A stretch of 64,000 nucleotides of DNA from Pontiella desulfatans (lineage in GTDB: Bacteria > Verrucomicrobiota > Kiritimatiellia > Kiritimatiellales > Pontiellaceae). Both the position numbers and the translations under genes were made by a program. Location of the stretch: NCBI RefSeq assembly GCF_900890425.1, contig NZ_CAAHFG010000001.1, positions 1,736,001 to 1,800,000 on the forward strand, written 5' to 3'. Below the pieces are notes generated by a model. The model saw nothing but the letters and a program-made list of their open reading frames with translations, was not told the origin of the DNA and made no database searches. Shown here in pieces: positions 55,991-64,000 of the stretch. The stretch's first letter is position 1. Each line of letters starts with the position of its first letter.

Positions 55991-58900
55991 ATGAAACAAG
56001 GAATTAAATGGGCTGGAATCTGGGTGCTGGCCGTGGTTGCGGCTTCGGCCGAGGTTTCGGTGGATTTTTTTAACTCCACCTTGCCCCAATCCACCACCAA
56101 CGAGCTGGGAACGTTGACGCTGGTGTTTTCGGTCGACGCCGCCGGCGTTGTTACGCTGGATGCCTCGACGACACGGGGCGAACAGATCGTCATCGATGCC
56201 GTCGATGCGTGGGATGGGGCGGTCGGTTCCATCGGCCACTCCGGCGCATTCAACACCTCTTTTTCCCTTGTGCTCGACGATGTCGGCGGTTCCGGCCTGA
56301 AGCTCACCGACAATGGCGGTGGCGGCCTGGGCGTCGGCGGCCAGAATGCCTGGCGCATCGATCGCCCCGGCATTGAATTTGTCTCGGCGGATGCCATCAT
56401 TCCGGATGGGTTGCTCGCCTTGAATTCGGTGGCTTGGAACCATCGAGCCAACACGACGGTCGATATGCAGCTCACCGCCCCCGGCGGCTCGCTCACCAAC
56501 AGCCTCGACGGGCTGGAGGGAACGTGGAATCTCGTGGGCGAAGGCCTGCGGCTTCAAAGCGGTCAGCAATTGCTGTTCGGCAATGCCGACCTGGGCGTGG
56601 AAAACGACGGCTATGCGCTGGCGGGTTTTTCGTTCGACATCATCGATGGAACGGTGGCCCCGGAAACCGCCGACCTGACACCGGACAACCAGACCTCGTA
56701 TACCACCCAATCCTTCGAAGGACGCACGGTCTGGGTTTCCGACAGTGCGGATGGCCAACTCTATTTCGATGTGCCCGGTGCGTTTGGCTTTGTGCCCGGA
56801 CAGCCGGTTTATGTCCGCATTGAATACCACGATTCCGGATACGGAAGACTGTTTGCCGAATACGATTCAACGCTGGGGGATGCCACGGCCGATAAATTCC
56901 AGGATGCCGAAACCCATTCGCGCTCCAGCCGCGTCGGTGGCGGCGGTTTTGTCTACAGCTATCAGGAATTTAAATCACCCCTGTTCAACGGCCGGCAGAA
57001 TGGGGGCAACGACTTCCGGTTCAAATTGCAAAGCAGCGACGGCACGCCGCTGCGGATTGCCGGCGTGCAGATCAGCACGGCGCCTTATGCCGACGAAATG
57101 TTCCAGCTTGCGCTGTCCGAACCCTGGCTGGAACCGTACGCAGGGGAAGTGCACGACCTGGTCGACAACACCACGCTGGCCGGCAAGGTGATGACGGGCT
57201 ACCAAGGTTGGTTCGGCGCGCCCAACGATGTGATGGACAGTGGGTGGAACCACTGGGGGCGCGGCAGCAACGACAAGCCCGATGAAAGCTGGATGACGAT
57301 CGACGCGTGGCCCTATCTCGACGACTACGATGCCGAAGGCCTCTACCGCGCCGGCGACCTGCTGCATCAGGACGGTCGTCCCGCCTACCTCTTTTCCTCC
57401 CGCGATCCTGAAACCGTGCAGCGCCACTTCCGCTGGATGCGCAAGCACGGCATCGACGGCGCCTACCTCCAGTATTTCGTGAACGCCAGCCGCAGCGGCG
57501 CCAACGGGGGAAAGCAGTTCGTGCTCAACAACGTCCGCGAGGCCGCCGCCAAGGAGGGGCGCATCTGGGCGCTCGAGTACGACATCAGCGGGCTCTCGAC
57601 CGACTTCAATGAAGCCATGGATATCATGACCAACGACTGGAACTGGATGGTCAACGAGGCGCACATTACCGACGATCCGCGCTATGCCCGCGAGGATGGG
57701 AAGCCGGTGGTTTTCATCTGGGGCTTCGGGGTGCGCGACCACTCGCCCGCGCTTGCCAATGCGGTGGTCGACTGGTTTGCCGCGCAAAACCTCTACCTGA
57801 TCTGCGGCACGCGCTGGAAGTCCGAACCGGAGTGGCAAGACCATTTCCAGCGCTACGACCAGTTGCTCATCTGGATGGAACGCGACCTGGGCACCCTGGC
57901 CAGCCGGAAAGCCGCGCTCGACAGCTGGGGCATGAAGATCCTGCCGCACGCCTGGCCGGGCTTTTCCTGGAACAACCTGCAGCAGACGGTCTATCCCTAT
58001 CAGCACACCGCGCGCGACGGCGGGCAGTTCTATTGGGACAGGCTCTACAACGCCGTGGCCGTGGGCGCCGACCAAATCTTCCTCGGCATGTTCGATGAAT
58101 ACGACGAAGGCACCGCGATCATGCCCATGCAAGACAACCATCCGAACATCTATTCGGAGGGCACCAACACCTGGGGGCACTATATCGACAACGAGGGGCG
58201 CGATCCGTTCTGGTATCTCCAGCTCAGCGAGGCCGCCCGCGAGATGCTCAACGGACAGCGCCCGGTGTCGGCCACCCTTCCGTTGGAATCGGAAATCACG
58301 CCTGCGGCCTATGCGGGCGACGATGCAACCTGCTATTTGGGCACCAACGATGTGGTTACCGGCCTATCCCATCCGCAACCCCCGGACGGAGTGACCGACG
58401 GATTGGTGCTCGGCAACCAAAGTTGCCGCACCAACGGCGCGTCCTATTTTTACTTCGGCATCGATGATGCCATGGTCTATGCAAATACCGCAGGACAGGC
58501 GGCCACCATCGAGCTGGAATATTACGACGACGCGCCGGGCAAAACCATCCGCCTCCAGTACGACGGCACCTCGGCGGCCTACAGCCTCCATCCGGATGTC
58601 GAAATCACGCCGGGCTCCGGCGGTTGGAAGTATTATCGGTGGAATGTGGCCGATGGTTATTTCGGAAACCGCCAAAACGGCCTGTCGGATTTCCGCATCA
58701 ACATCACCGGCGGCAACACCGTGGCGATCCGCCGCGTGAGCGTCTTCCTGCCGGAAGAGCAGGGCGGTGCACAGGCCGATGCCCCGACGATCGAGTTTGC
58801 CGACACGGGACTGGCCTGGCCGGAAATGTCGGACGTCACCGGCTGGCGCCTCTTCGAAAGCGGCAACCTGGCATCCAACGATTGGACGGAAGTCGGCAGC

Positions 58901-58993
58901 GGATTAACCTTCACCAACGGCATGGTGCTCTACGATGCGCTGGCCACGAATGAGGCCAGTTTCTACCAGCTCCGCAAACCGGCGAAGAAATAG
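55991..58993 (+). CDS. exported GH71/99-like glycosidase with GQN domain and two beta accessory domains
   Basis: 1000 residues. Signal peptide MKQGIKWAGIWVLAVVAASA. A GQN domain at about 22-212 (GVGGQNAWRID). First accessory domain about 216-360 (YFDVPGAFGFVPGQPVYVRIEYHDSG, LFNGRQNGGNDFRFKLQ). Catalytic-type barrel from about 390 to 755: GKVMTGYQGWFGAP, WNHWGRG, IDGAYLQYFVNAS, WALEYDISG, MFDEYDEGTAI, as in GH71/GH99-related enzymes. Second accessory domain about 813-920 (FGNRQNGLSDFRINITGG). Exact GH family unresolved. The ATG at 55991 follows AAAGAGGGA. The substrate is not predictable from the sequence. Confidence 0.8.
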   Translation: MKQGIKWAGIWVLAVVAASAEVSVDFFNSTLPQSTTNELGTLTLVFSVDAAGVVTLDASTTRGEQIVIDAVDAWDGAVGSIGHSGAFNTSFSLVLDDVGGSGLKLTDNGGGGLGVGGQNAWRIDRPGIEFVSADAIIPDGLLALNSVAWNHRANTTVDMQLTAPGGSLTNSLDGLEGTWNLVGEGLRLQSGQQLLFGNADLGVENDGYALAGFSFDIIDGTVAPETADLTPDNQTSYTTQSFEGRTVWVSDSADGQLYFDVPGAFGFVPGQPVYVRIEYHDSGYGRLFAEYDSTLGDATADKFQDAETHSRSSRVGGGGFVYSYQEFKSPLFNGRQNGGNDFRFKLQSSDGTPLRIAGVQISTAPYADEMFQLALSEPWLEPYAGEVHDLVDNTTLAGKVMTGYQGWFGAPNDVMDSGWNHWGRGSNDKPDESWMTIDAWPYLDDYDAEGLYRAGDLLHQDGRPAYLFSSRDPETVQRHFRWMRKHGIDGAYLQYFVNASRSGANGGKQFVLNNVREAAAKEGRIWALEYDISGLSTDFNEAMDIMTNDWNWMVNEAHITDDPRYAREDGKPVVFIWGFGVRDHSPALANAVVDWFAAQNLYLICGTRWKSEPEWQDHFQRYDQLLIWMERDLGTLASRKAALDSWGMKILPHAWPGFSWNNLQQTVYPYQHTARDGGQFYWDRLYNAVAVGADQIFLGMFDEYDEGTAIMPMQDNHPNIYSEGTNTWGHYIDNEGRDPFWYLQLSEAAREMLNGQRPVSATLPLESEITPAAYAGDDATCYLGTNDVVTGLSHPQPPDGVTDGLVLGNQSCRTNGASYFYFGIDDAMVYANTAGQAATIELEYYDDAPGKTIRLQYDGTSAAYSLHPDVEITPGSGGWKYYRWNVADGYFGNRQNGLSDFRINITGGNTVAIRRVSVFLPEEQGGAQADAPTIEFADTGLAWPEMSDVTGWRLFESGNLASNDWTEVGSGLTFTNGMVLYDALATNEASFYQLRKPAKK

Positions 58994-59059
58994 GAGAGTG
59001 CAATGTTGTTGAAAGGCTTGCGGCACAGCCGCCCTGGAGCAACAGTGCTTAACAGCAAC

Positions 59060-59974
59060 CTAAATTTCAGCATTTTTCACGGCGGAGTTAGCAGCGATGA
59101 GCAACTTTCTCATGACCGCCGTAAGCGCGACCATTTTTGGGCGGTGGTTTTCATTTACCAGACGCTGGTAGAACTCGCGAAGAACTGGGTTGTATGTCCT
59201 GGCATTCATGGCAGCCATGTACAGGCAGGAACGCAACCTTCGGCGCCCGCCACAGACATGCCGCCTGCCGGACTTGCCCCCGCTGTCCCGGTTGAAGGGG
59301 GCGAGTCCCGCCAGCGACGCGATTTCCCTGCGCGAAAGCGTGCCGATCTCAGGGAGGTGGGCGAGCAGGGTCACCGCATTGACGATGCCCAGGCCTTTGA
59401 TGGACTGGATACACTTGGCCTTCTGCGTCATGGTTGCGTCTTCGGCAAGGGTATCTTTGATTTTCGCTTCGATTTTCTCGAGCTGCTTTTCAAGCCACTT
59501 GAGATGCTGCTTGATCAGTCTGACCATCTCCGGCTCGTCGGCAGTTCCCAAGCGGTTCTTCTCGGCCGTATGCATGTCGCTCAGGTGCACCCTTCGATCA
59601 ACGAGGGCGGTGAGCCTGCGCTGCGTCGCCGAAGGCTTCTCGGAGGGCTTGGGGTCGGTGTGCGACGCGAAGTCGCGGATCATCCGCGCGTCGATCGGAT
59701 CGGTCTTGGCGATCTGCCCCATGCCCAGCGCGAAGTGCCGGACGCGCGACGGGTTCACGATGCTCGCGGTGCCGCTGGCGGCCATCACCATCCAGGCGGC
59801 CATGCGTTCGTAGCCGCCCGTGGACTCGAAGACATAGTGGGCGCTGCCCGCCCAGTTCATCAGCGCCGTGGCACCCTCGCAGGTGTTGTCGAAGCGACGC
59901 GCTGTTTTTCCGTTGAAGGCATCCAGATGCTTCTTGGAAACATCGACGCCACAGTATACTTTTTCCTTGTTCAT
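59060..59974 (-). CDS. IS110-family DEDD transposase
   Basis: 304 residues. N-terminal DEDD domain: MNKEKVYCGVDVSKKHLDAF, ATALMNWAGSAHYVFESTGGYE, and KTDPIDARMIRDFA. C-terminal Tnp20 domain with LPEIGTLSRREIASLAGLAPFNRDSGGKSGRRHVCGGRRRLRSCLYMAAMNA, which contains the serine of the family. Slightly short for the family but apparently complete. It catalyses site-selected insertion, guided in some members by a bridge RNA from the non-coding end. Confidence 0.94.
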   Translation of the reverse strand: MNKEKVYCGVDVSKKHLDAFNGKTARRFDNTCEGATALMNWAGSAHYVFESTGGYERMAAWMVMAASGTASIVNPSRVRHFALGMGQIAKTDPIDARMIRDFASHTDPKPSEKPSATQRRLTALVDRRVHLSDMHTAEKNRLGTADEPEMVRLIKQHLKWLEKQLEKIEAKIKDTLAEDATMTQKAKCIQSIKGLGIVNAVTLLAHLPEIGTLSRREIASLAGLAPFNRDSGGKSGRRHVCGGRRRLRSCLYMAAMNARTYNPVLREFYQRLVNENHRPKMVALTAVMRKLLIAANSAVKNAEI

Positions 59975-60178
59975 ATTTGCTCCTACTTGCTAATGCGAGC
60001 TCGCTCGTACGGCTCATGCAACAGTTCGAGTTCAATATGGCAACCATCCGGCGGATCCGGGCTCCAGAACGTTCGCCAAAGGCGAACCAGTGCGGCACGA
60101 TCTCACCGGACGGGAACCTCTCCCGGCTGGCCGGCCGGGGGAGGCACTCCTCTACGAGGATTGCACAACCCCTTTCAC
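59975..60178 (-). ncRNA. candidate bridge-RNA region of the IS110 element
   Basis: About 200 non-coding bases on the 5' side of the transposase, where IS110-group members encode their bridge RNA. Hairpins seen: GTTCGCC-AAA-GGCGAAC near 60070 and CCGGCGGATCCGG near 60049, plus a CCCGGCTGGCCGGCCGGGG palindrome near 60122. Placement matches established knowledge of IS621-like elements; the guide loops were not identified. Confidence 0.35.
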
Positions 60179-60233
60179 GGGAAAAAGGATTTCTCCGACG
60201 TTATAGAAATTCATTCTCAAAATCCTTTTTCCC
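60179..60233 (+). repeat. perfect 14-bp inverted repeat
   Basis: GGGAAAAAGGATTT (60179-60192) and AAATCCTTTTTCCC (60220-60233), perfectly complementary with a 27-base spacer. It lies between the IS110 region and the sulfatase start. It may be a bidirectional terminator or the end of an older mobile element. Confidence 0.75.
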
Positions 60234-60266
60234 TACCTGTTTTGAGTTGGTTGGAGAAACATACAA

Positions 60267-63200
60267 GTGCGGTGGCAACCAACGGGCGACACCGCTTTCA
60301 CTCCAAAGCGCTTTGCGCAGGCGCTCGGTATTGTCGTGTTTTTTGTGCAGGCATCGGTCGCCTCGATCACGCTCGACTTTAACGTGGCGTCAACCAACGT
60401 TGGTGCCGACCGGCTTTATCTGGGCAGTGCGCCGCTAACGTTTACTTTCACCGTGGATGGTTCGGGCCATGTTTCGCTCGATGCTGCAACGACCAGCGGC
60501 GACCAGATCAATATCGATACGGTGAACGGTTGGGACGGCGCGGTTGGGACGGTGGCCGACAGCAACCTGTTTGGCACCTCCTTTACGCTGGAAGCCAACG
60601 CCGCGAATTCGGACGGAAATGCCAATGTGACCCTCGAGGGTGCCGACACCGGGGTGATGGCGGTGCAGGGGCAGAACTCGGGTAGAATTGATGGGGCAAC
60701 CCTTCCGGCACCCAATATCGAATCGCTCGACTGGACACTCGCGAGCGGTCATGTTGCCATTGATTTTATCTCTTGGGATTGGGGCTACGGCACCACCAGC
60801 AGCGACATGATCTTGGTCGATGCCGATTCGACCAACAGTTTCGACAATATGGGCGTGTCGGGGACTGCCGGTTTATCCGGCATTTCGCTGGCCGCCGGCG
60901 AAATGGTCTCGTTCACGCAGCCGCCCACTTCGGGCAATGGGGTTGGGCTGGCCGGCCTCTCGTTCGATGTTTCCGCAACTGGATCGGGAACTGCAGCAAC
61001 TTCCGTCTTGGTGGTGGATGCATCCGCGGCTTTCGAGGCGCTTGCATCCTCCGTTGAATCGAGCCGTACCGATGTGGTCAACACCGACGCGGAGCGTAGG
61101 ATCGACTGGAGCGATGCGGCATACCTTTTTAACGGGGGTAGCCCCGGCACGCGCATTTACGGAGGCGCGGTCGTAACCTCTGCCGGCGACAGCCTGCTGG
61201 GAAACAACCACATCTGGATCAATTCCGCCCAGAACGATCTCGTTGTGAGAATGGACGGCGGAGCCGGCTCGTCCGCGGCGCGCGCCATGCTACTGTGGGA
61301 TTCGTCCGACTTCCTCTCGCCCGGGTCATCGTTTGGGTTCGACGCTACCACCAACAGTTCGTTCCAGGTTGAGGCGGGCGCGGCCTACTTCGGCCCCGGC
61401 GGAACGCGCTATGTGATCCGTGACGGCGGCACCTGCTATCTCTCCAGTCTGGAGGGGATTACGGCATCTTCAGGAATCTTTTCCATCGATGGCGCTTCGC
61501 CGGGCTTGCAGTGGGCGCCCTTCGATCCGGCTGAATTCGCCACGTTCGATACCGATGCCGCCGACCTCGGGCTCCCCAGCCTGGGAAGTTTTGCGGCGAT
61601 GACCTTCGACAACGTGACGGGCGTCGGCCTGCTCTGCGAATCCTACCGCAGCTCGTTCACCCGCTTGGAAATCCGCGACTTCGAGGCGCAGTTGGTCGGC
61701 ACCCCGCCGGACACCGCGCTGCCGGGCTACGGCTCGCACCCGTTCGAGCTGATACAAACCGAAGTCGATCCGGTTACCGGATATGTCACGGTGTCGTGGG
61801 AGGCGGCGCTGAACCAGCGCTTCACGGTCGAGCGCAACAGCGACCTTGCCAACCCCGAGTGGATGGTTCTTGCCTCGGACTATCCGGACGGCGGGGCGGA
61901 CGGCAACACCGTCACGTACGTGGATACGACGGCGGTTTCGAATCAAAACTTTTACCGCGTCTCCCGTCCGTACGATCCCGACAAGCCACTGAACGTCCTG
62001 CTGATCGTGGTGGACGACCTGCGCGACCACGAATCGTTCTCGCTCAACAACATCGTGCAGATGCCGAACCTGGATCGTTTTGCGGCCAAGGGGGTCAAGT
62101 TCAACAATGCCTTCTGCCAGGCGACCTACTGCAACCCGAGCCGCGCCTCGTTCCTGACCGGCCTGCGGCCGGAGTCCACCGGCATCCTGAACAACGAGGA
62201 CTATTTCCGGGATAGTTCCGATCCTGCGGTGGCGGATGCGGTTACATTGCCTCAGTGTTTCCGCGGCAACGGATATTATACGGCCAGCCTCGGAAAGATC
62301 CTGCACGGCTCCCAGCTCGATCCACTTTCGTGGGATCTGCAAATCAACACGTTTGCGGCAACCCCCGCAGGCAACAGCGGCGAGTGGGTGAACATGACCG
62401 CCGATGCGGCATCGCCCCTTTCGTGGTGCAAGTGGCGCGCGCCCGACTGCGCCGACAACGACCTCGGCGACGGCATCATGGCCGAAAAGGCCATTGAAAT
62501 CCTGAACACCAAACGTACCGATCCCTTCTTCCTGGCGCTGGGTTTCAAGAAGCCGCACGACCCGTTCGATGCGCCCAAGCGCTACTTCGACCTCTATCCG
62601 CTCACCCATCTGGTTTTGCATGCCGACCCGGTTGATGCATCGCCGCTGCCGCCGCAGGCGCTCGCCGTTACGGGGGGCTCGATGATCGCCTTCAATGCCA
62701 TGGACGAGCAGGATCGCCTCGAATTCCTTCGTTGCTATGCGGCCTGCTCAACGTATGTCGATGCGCAGATCGGCAGGGTGTTCGATGCCATGGATGAGCT
62801 GGGGCTGTGGCAGAATACCGTCGTCATGCTCTGGACGGACCATGGCTACCACCAGGGCGAACGCGGTTGGTGGAACAAAACCCTGCTGGATACCTACGAT
62901 GCCAAGGTGCCGTTCATGGCCTATGTGCCCGAGATGCCCGAATGCGGTGTGGTGAACACGGGCGTGGTGGAGCTGGTCGATGTCTACCCGACGCTCGCCG
63001 ACCTGGCGGGGGTTGCACCGCCGGCCAGCCTCGAAGGCGACAGCTTTGCGCCCTTGTTGCAATCCCCGGGGATCCCGTGGGGCGAAGTGGCCATTACCCA
63101 GCGGACATCGGGCAGCGCGATTGTCGGCACCAGCGTCTTCGATGGCCGCTACCGTTACACCGAATGGACGGACGGCAACAAACAGCTGTTCGACCACGCC

Positions 63201-63284
63201 AGCGACCCCGGCGAGTGGTACAACCTCGCCGACGATCCGGCCCATGCCGGTCTCATGCTGAGCCTGAGCCAGCATCTTCAATGA
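60267..63284 (+). CDS. exported sulfatase with N-terminal GQN domain
   Basis: 1005 residues from GTG 60267. Signal-like stretch KRFAQALGIVVFFVQASVAS at about 14-33, then a GQN domain (about 34-235, AVQGQNSGRID). A middle region (240-490) and a short beta segment (FTVERNSDLANPEW) follow. The S1 sulfatase from about 572 has KPLNVLLIVVDDLRDHESFSL, formylglycine motif YCNPSRASFLTG with C622, LGKILHGS, LGFKKPHDPFDAPKRY and LWTDHGYHQGERGWWNKTLL, as in iduronate-sulfatase-like enzymes. An IS110 element lies just upstream, so the true start may have been displaced (see 59003). It overlaps the next ORF (ATGA). Confidence 0.85.
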   Translation: MRWQPTGDTAFTPKRFAQALGIVVFFVQASVASITLDFNVASTNVGADRLYLGSAPLTFTFTVDGSGHVSLDAATTSGDQINIDTVNGWDGAVGTVADSNLFGTSFTLEANAANSDGNANVTLEGADTGVMAVQGQNSGRIDGATLPAPNIESLDWTLASGHVAIDFISWDWGYGTTSSDMILVDADSTNSFDNMGVSGTAGLSGISLAAGEMVSFTQPPTSGNGVGLAGLSFDVSATGSGTAATSVLVVDASAAFEALASSVESSRTDVVNTDAERRIDWSDAAYLFNGGSPGTRIYGGAVVTSAGDSLLGNNHIWINSAQNDLVVRMDGGAGSSAARAMLLWDSSDFLSPGSSFGFDATTNSSFQVEAGAAYFGPGGTRYVIRDGGTCYLSSLEGITASSGIFSIDGASPGLQWAPFDPAEFATFDTDAADLGLPSLGSFAAMTFDNVTGVGLLCESYRSSFTRLEIRDFEAQLVGTPPDTALPGYGSHPFELIQTEVDPVTGYVTVSWEAALNQRFTVERNSDLANPEWMVLASDYPDGGADGNTVTYVDTTAVSNQNFYRVSRPYDPDKPLNVLLIVVDDLRDHESFSLNNIVQMPNLDRFAAKGVKFNNAFCQATYCNPSRASFLTGLRPESTGILNNEDYFRDSSDPAVADAVTLPQCFRGNGYYTASLGKILHGSQLDPLSWDLQINTFAATPAGNSGEWVNMTADAASPLSWCKWRAPDCADNDLGDGIMAEKAIEILNTKRTDPFFLALGFKKPHDPFDAPKRYFDLYPLTHLVLHADPVDASPLPPQALAVTGGSMIAFNAMDEQDRLEFLRCYAACSTYVDAQIGRVFDAMDELGLWQNTVVMLWTDHGYHQGERGWWNKTLLDTYDAKVPFMAYVPEMPECGVVNTGVVELVDVYPTLADLAGVAPPASLEGDSFAPLLQSPGIPWGEVAITQRTSGSAIVGTSVFDGRYRYTEWTDGNKQLFDHASDPGEWYNLADDPAHAGLMLSLSQHLQ

Positions 63285-63478
63285 AATCGATGGCTAGACT
63301 GATCCTAACAGCGTCCGTTGTGTTGCTGGCCGCTTGCGGCAATGCCATGCAACCGGTAGATTATGTCAACCCATTGATCGGGACGGCACCGCTGGAGGAT
63401 CCGATTGTGGGCTTTAATGTGTTGCGGAATGAGGGCCGGCTCCGGTTCCTGATGGGATCCGAACCGAGAATTGAATAA
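63281..63478 (+). pseudogene. GH92 N-terminal remnant (lipoprotein-like)
   Basis: 65 residues. MKSMARLILTASVVLLAACGN is a lipoprotein signal (LAAC), followed by VDYVNPLIGTAPLEDP, close to the YVNPFIGTG start of GH92 alpha-mannosidases, which are about 700 residues or more. The rest (VGFNVLRNEGRLRFLMGSEPRIE) does not continue that family. The remainder of the gene appears deleted. It overlaps the sulfatase stop by 3 bases (ATGA) and ends just before a terminator, so it may still be transcribed and translated as a small lipoprotein. Confidence 0.6.
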
Positions 63479-63489
63479 GCATGAAATGA

Positions 63490-63529
63490 GCCTCTTGCAA
63501 AACTCTTCGAGTTTGCGAGGCGGTTTTTT
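63490..63529 (+). terminator. intrinsic terminator of the GQN-sulfatase transcript
   Basis: GCCTC...GAGGC outer stem with an inner CT-TTCG-AG hairpin (bulged) followed by GGTTTTTT, 12 bases after the GH92-remnant stop. Confidence 0.75.
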
Positions 63530-63536
63530 GTTAAAA

Positions 63537-63595
63537 GTTATTGGTTATTGGGCTAAACCGATGGTTGCGTATGACTTGTCCTGATAACCAATAAC
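63537..63595. repeat. 12-bp inverted repeat
   Basis: GTTATTGGTTAT (63537-63548) and ATAACCAATAAC (63584-63595) with a 35-base spacer. Located between the terminator and the ThuA-like gene; function unknown. Confidence 0.6.
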
Positions 63596-63658
63596 CAGCA
63601 CCTGATAACTGGAACGGCAAAACCAGAGGTTTTGCAAGTTCCTCAAATGGAGACGAGT

Positions 63659-64000
63659 ATGAAACACCGTGTGTTGAGTCTGGGATTGGTTGCCGTTGCG
63701 CTGGCCGGCATCGCCGATGCAAAACCAAAGCTTAAAGCGTTGATTGTGGATGGCCAGAACAACCATGTCGTCTGGCCGAAGTCGACGATCATGATGAAGC
63801 AGTACCTGGAGGACACGGGACTGTTTGAGGTCGATGTCGACCGCACGGCATACACCTGGCGAGGCGAAACGCGCGAAGGCCGCTGGCTTCCGCTGGCCGG
63901 CGTTGGCGAAACGCAGGATCTGGAAAAGCCGAAACACGACCCGGAGTTCACTCCAGGCTTCAAGAACTATGATGTGGTGGTTTCCAACTTTGGCAACAGC
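63659..64000 (+). CDS. ThuA-like domain protein, exported, 3' end cut by window
   Basis: The frame stays open to the window end (114 residues visible). Signal peptide MKHRVLSLGLVAVALAGIADA. Then KLKALIVDGQNNHVVWPKST, YLEDTGLFEVDVDRTAYTW, and PEFTPGFKNYDVVVSNFGNS, which match the N-terminal half of ThuA-like (trehalose-utilisation type) proteins common in PVC secretomes. The biochemical role of this family is not settled. A GGAGAC ribosome site precedes the ATG at 63659. Confidence 0.85.
   Translation, partial: MKHRVLSLGLVAVALAGIADAKPKLKALIVDGQNNHVVWPKSTIMMKQYLEDTGLFEVDVDRTAYTWRGETREGRWLPLAGVGETQDLEKPKHDPEFTPGFKNYDVVVSNFGNS

Larger units (their letters stand above)
59020..60260 (-). mobile_element. 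IS110-family element (ends not fixed)
   Basis: Transposase plus about 260 non-coding bases on its 5' side fill the gap between the GH71/99-like gene and the GQN sulfatase. IS110 elements lack clear terminal repeats, so the limits are estimates. Just upstream, AGGAG and ATG at 59003 (MLLKGLR) look like the orphaned start of another gene, probably the sulfatase, whose body resumes after 60260. Confidence 0.75.

Noticed and set aside
59003-60382. 459-residue plus-strand frame starting MLLKGLR
   Set aside because: It runs antisense through the IS110 transposase. Only its first codons may be a real, orphaned gene start.
1-64000. CRISPR arrays, tRNA or rRNA genes, replication origin
   Set aside because: No regularly spaced repeats, cloverleaf-like sequences or rRNA segments were noticed while reading; a tRNAscan or CRISPR search was not possible here.

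Overview
The window looks like a chromosomal segment of a marine PVC-group bacterium, most likely Kiritimatiellota (Pontiella-like). This is inferred from gene content only: five Cys-type sulfatases, many agar- and porphyran-active glycoside hydrolases, a PEP-CTERM protein, an SLA1-homology-type leader on a GH16, and secreted multidomain proteins with PVC-style tails. No rRNA, tRNA or CRISPR array was seen. Almost every real gene is on the plus strand; the long minus-strand ORFs are mostly shadows of GC-rich genes.

Layout. 1-2485: the 3' end of a rhamnose-type operon (L-rhamnose isomerase, mutarotase, class II aldolase). 2585-7351: exported GH35 and GH36 galactosidases. 7616-10136 (minus): a GH16 gene broken by an IS3-family element. 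10352-21551: a sulfatase, then a tight operon of cytoplasmic GH2, lipoprotein GH50, GPH-family symporter, GH86 and sulfatase. 21548-26101: a small membrane ORF, a sugar-porter MFS, a UroD-family protein and a cytoplasmic GH117. 26259-27521: GH16 agarase. 27522-29107: a low-GC, gene-poor stretch with a hypothetical secreted protein and a gene remnant. 29108-32019: NarL-type histidine kinase and response regulator. 32171-36400: a large fibronectin-III protein behind a cobalamin-riboswitch-like leader, and a PEP-CTERM protein. 36692-42420: GH86 and a beta-helix protein with the same 306-residue tail. 42549-53332: an FAD oxidoreductase fusion, sulfatase, exported GH117, exported GH2 and another sulfatase. 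53572-63284: three proteins sharing a repeated domain I do not recognise (called here the GQN domain), namely a triple-repeat protein, a GH71/99-like enzyme and a sulfatase. An IS110 element sits in front of the third. 63281-64000: a GH92 remnant and the start of a ThuA-like protein.

Proposed teamwork (inference from families). Secreted GH16 and GH86 cut agarose or porphyran, sulfatases remove sulfate, GH50 on the envelope trims oligosaccharides, and MFS carriers import them; no SusC/SusD pair is present. Cytoplasmic GH117 and GH2 finish the job, and a second exported GH117/GH2 pair mirrors them outside. GH35 and GH36 release galactose side groups. The UroD-family protein could be a corrinoid-type demethylase acting on methylated galactose.

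Most interesting: the five-copy GQN domain in three adjacent genes, the UroD-like gene in an agar locus, the cobalamin-like leader, and a repeated operator-like motif about 85-130 bp upstream of five transcription units.
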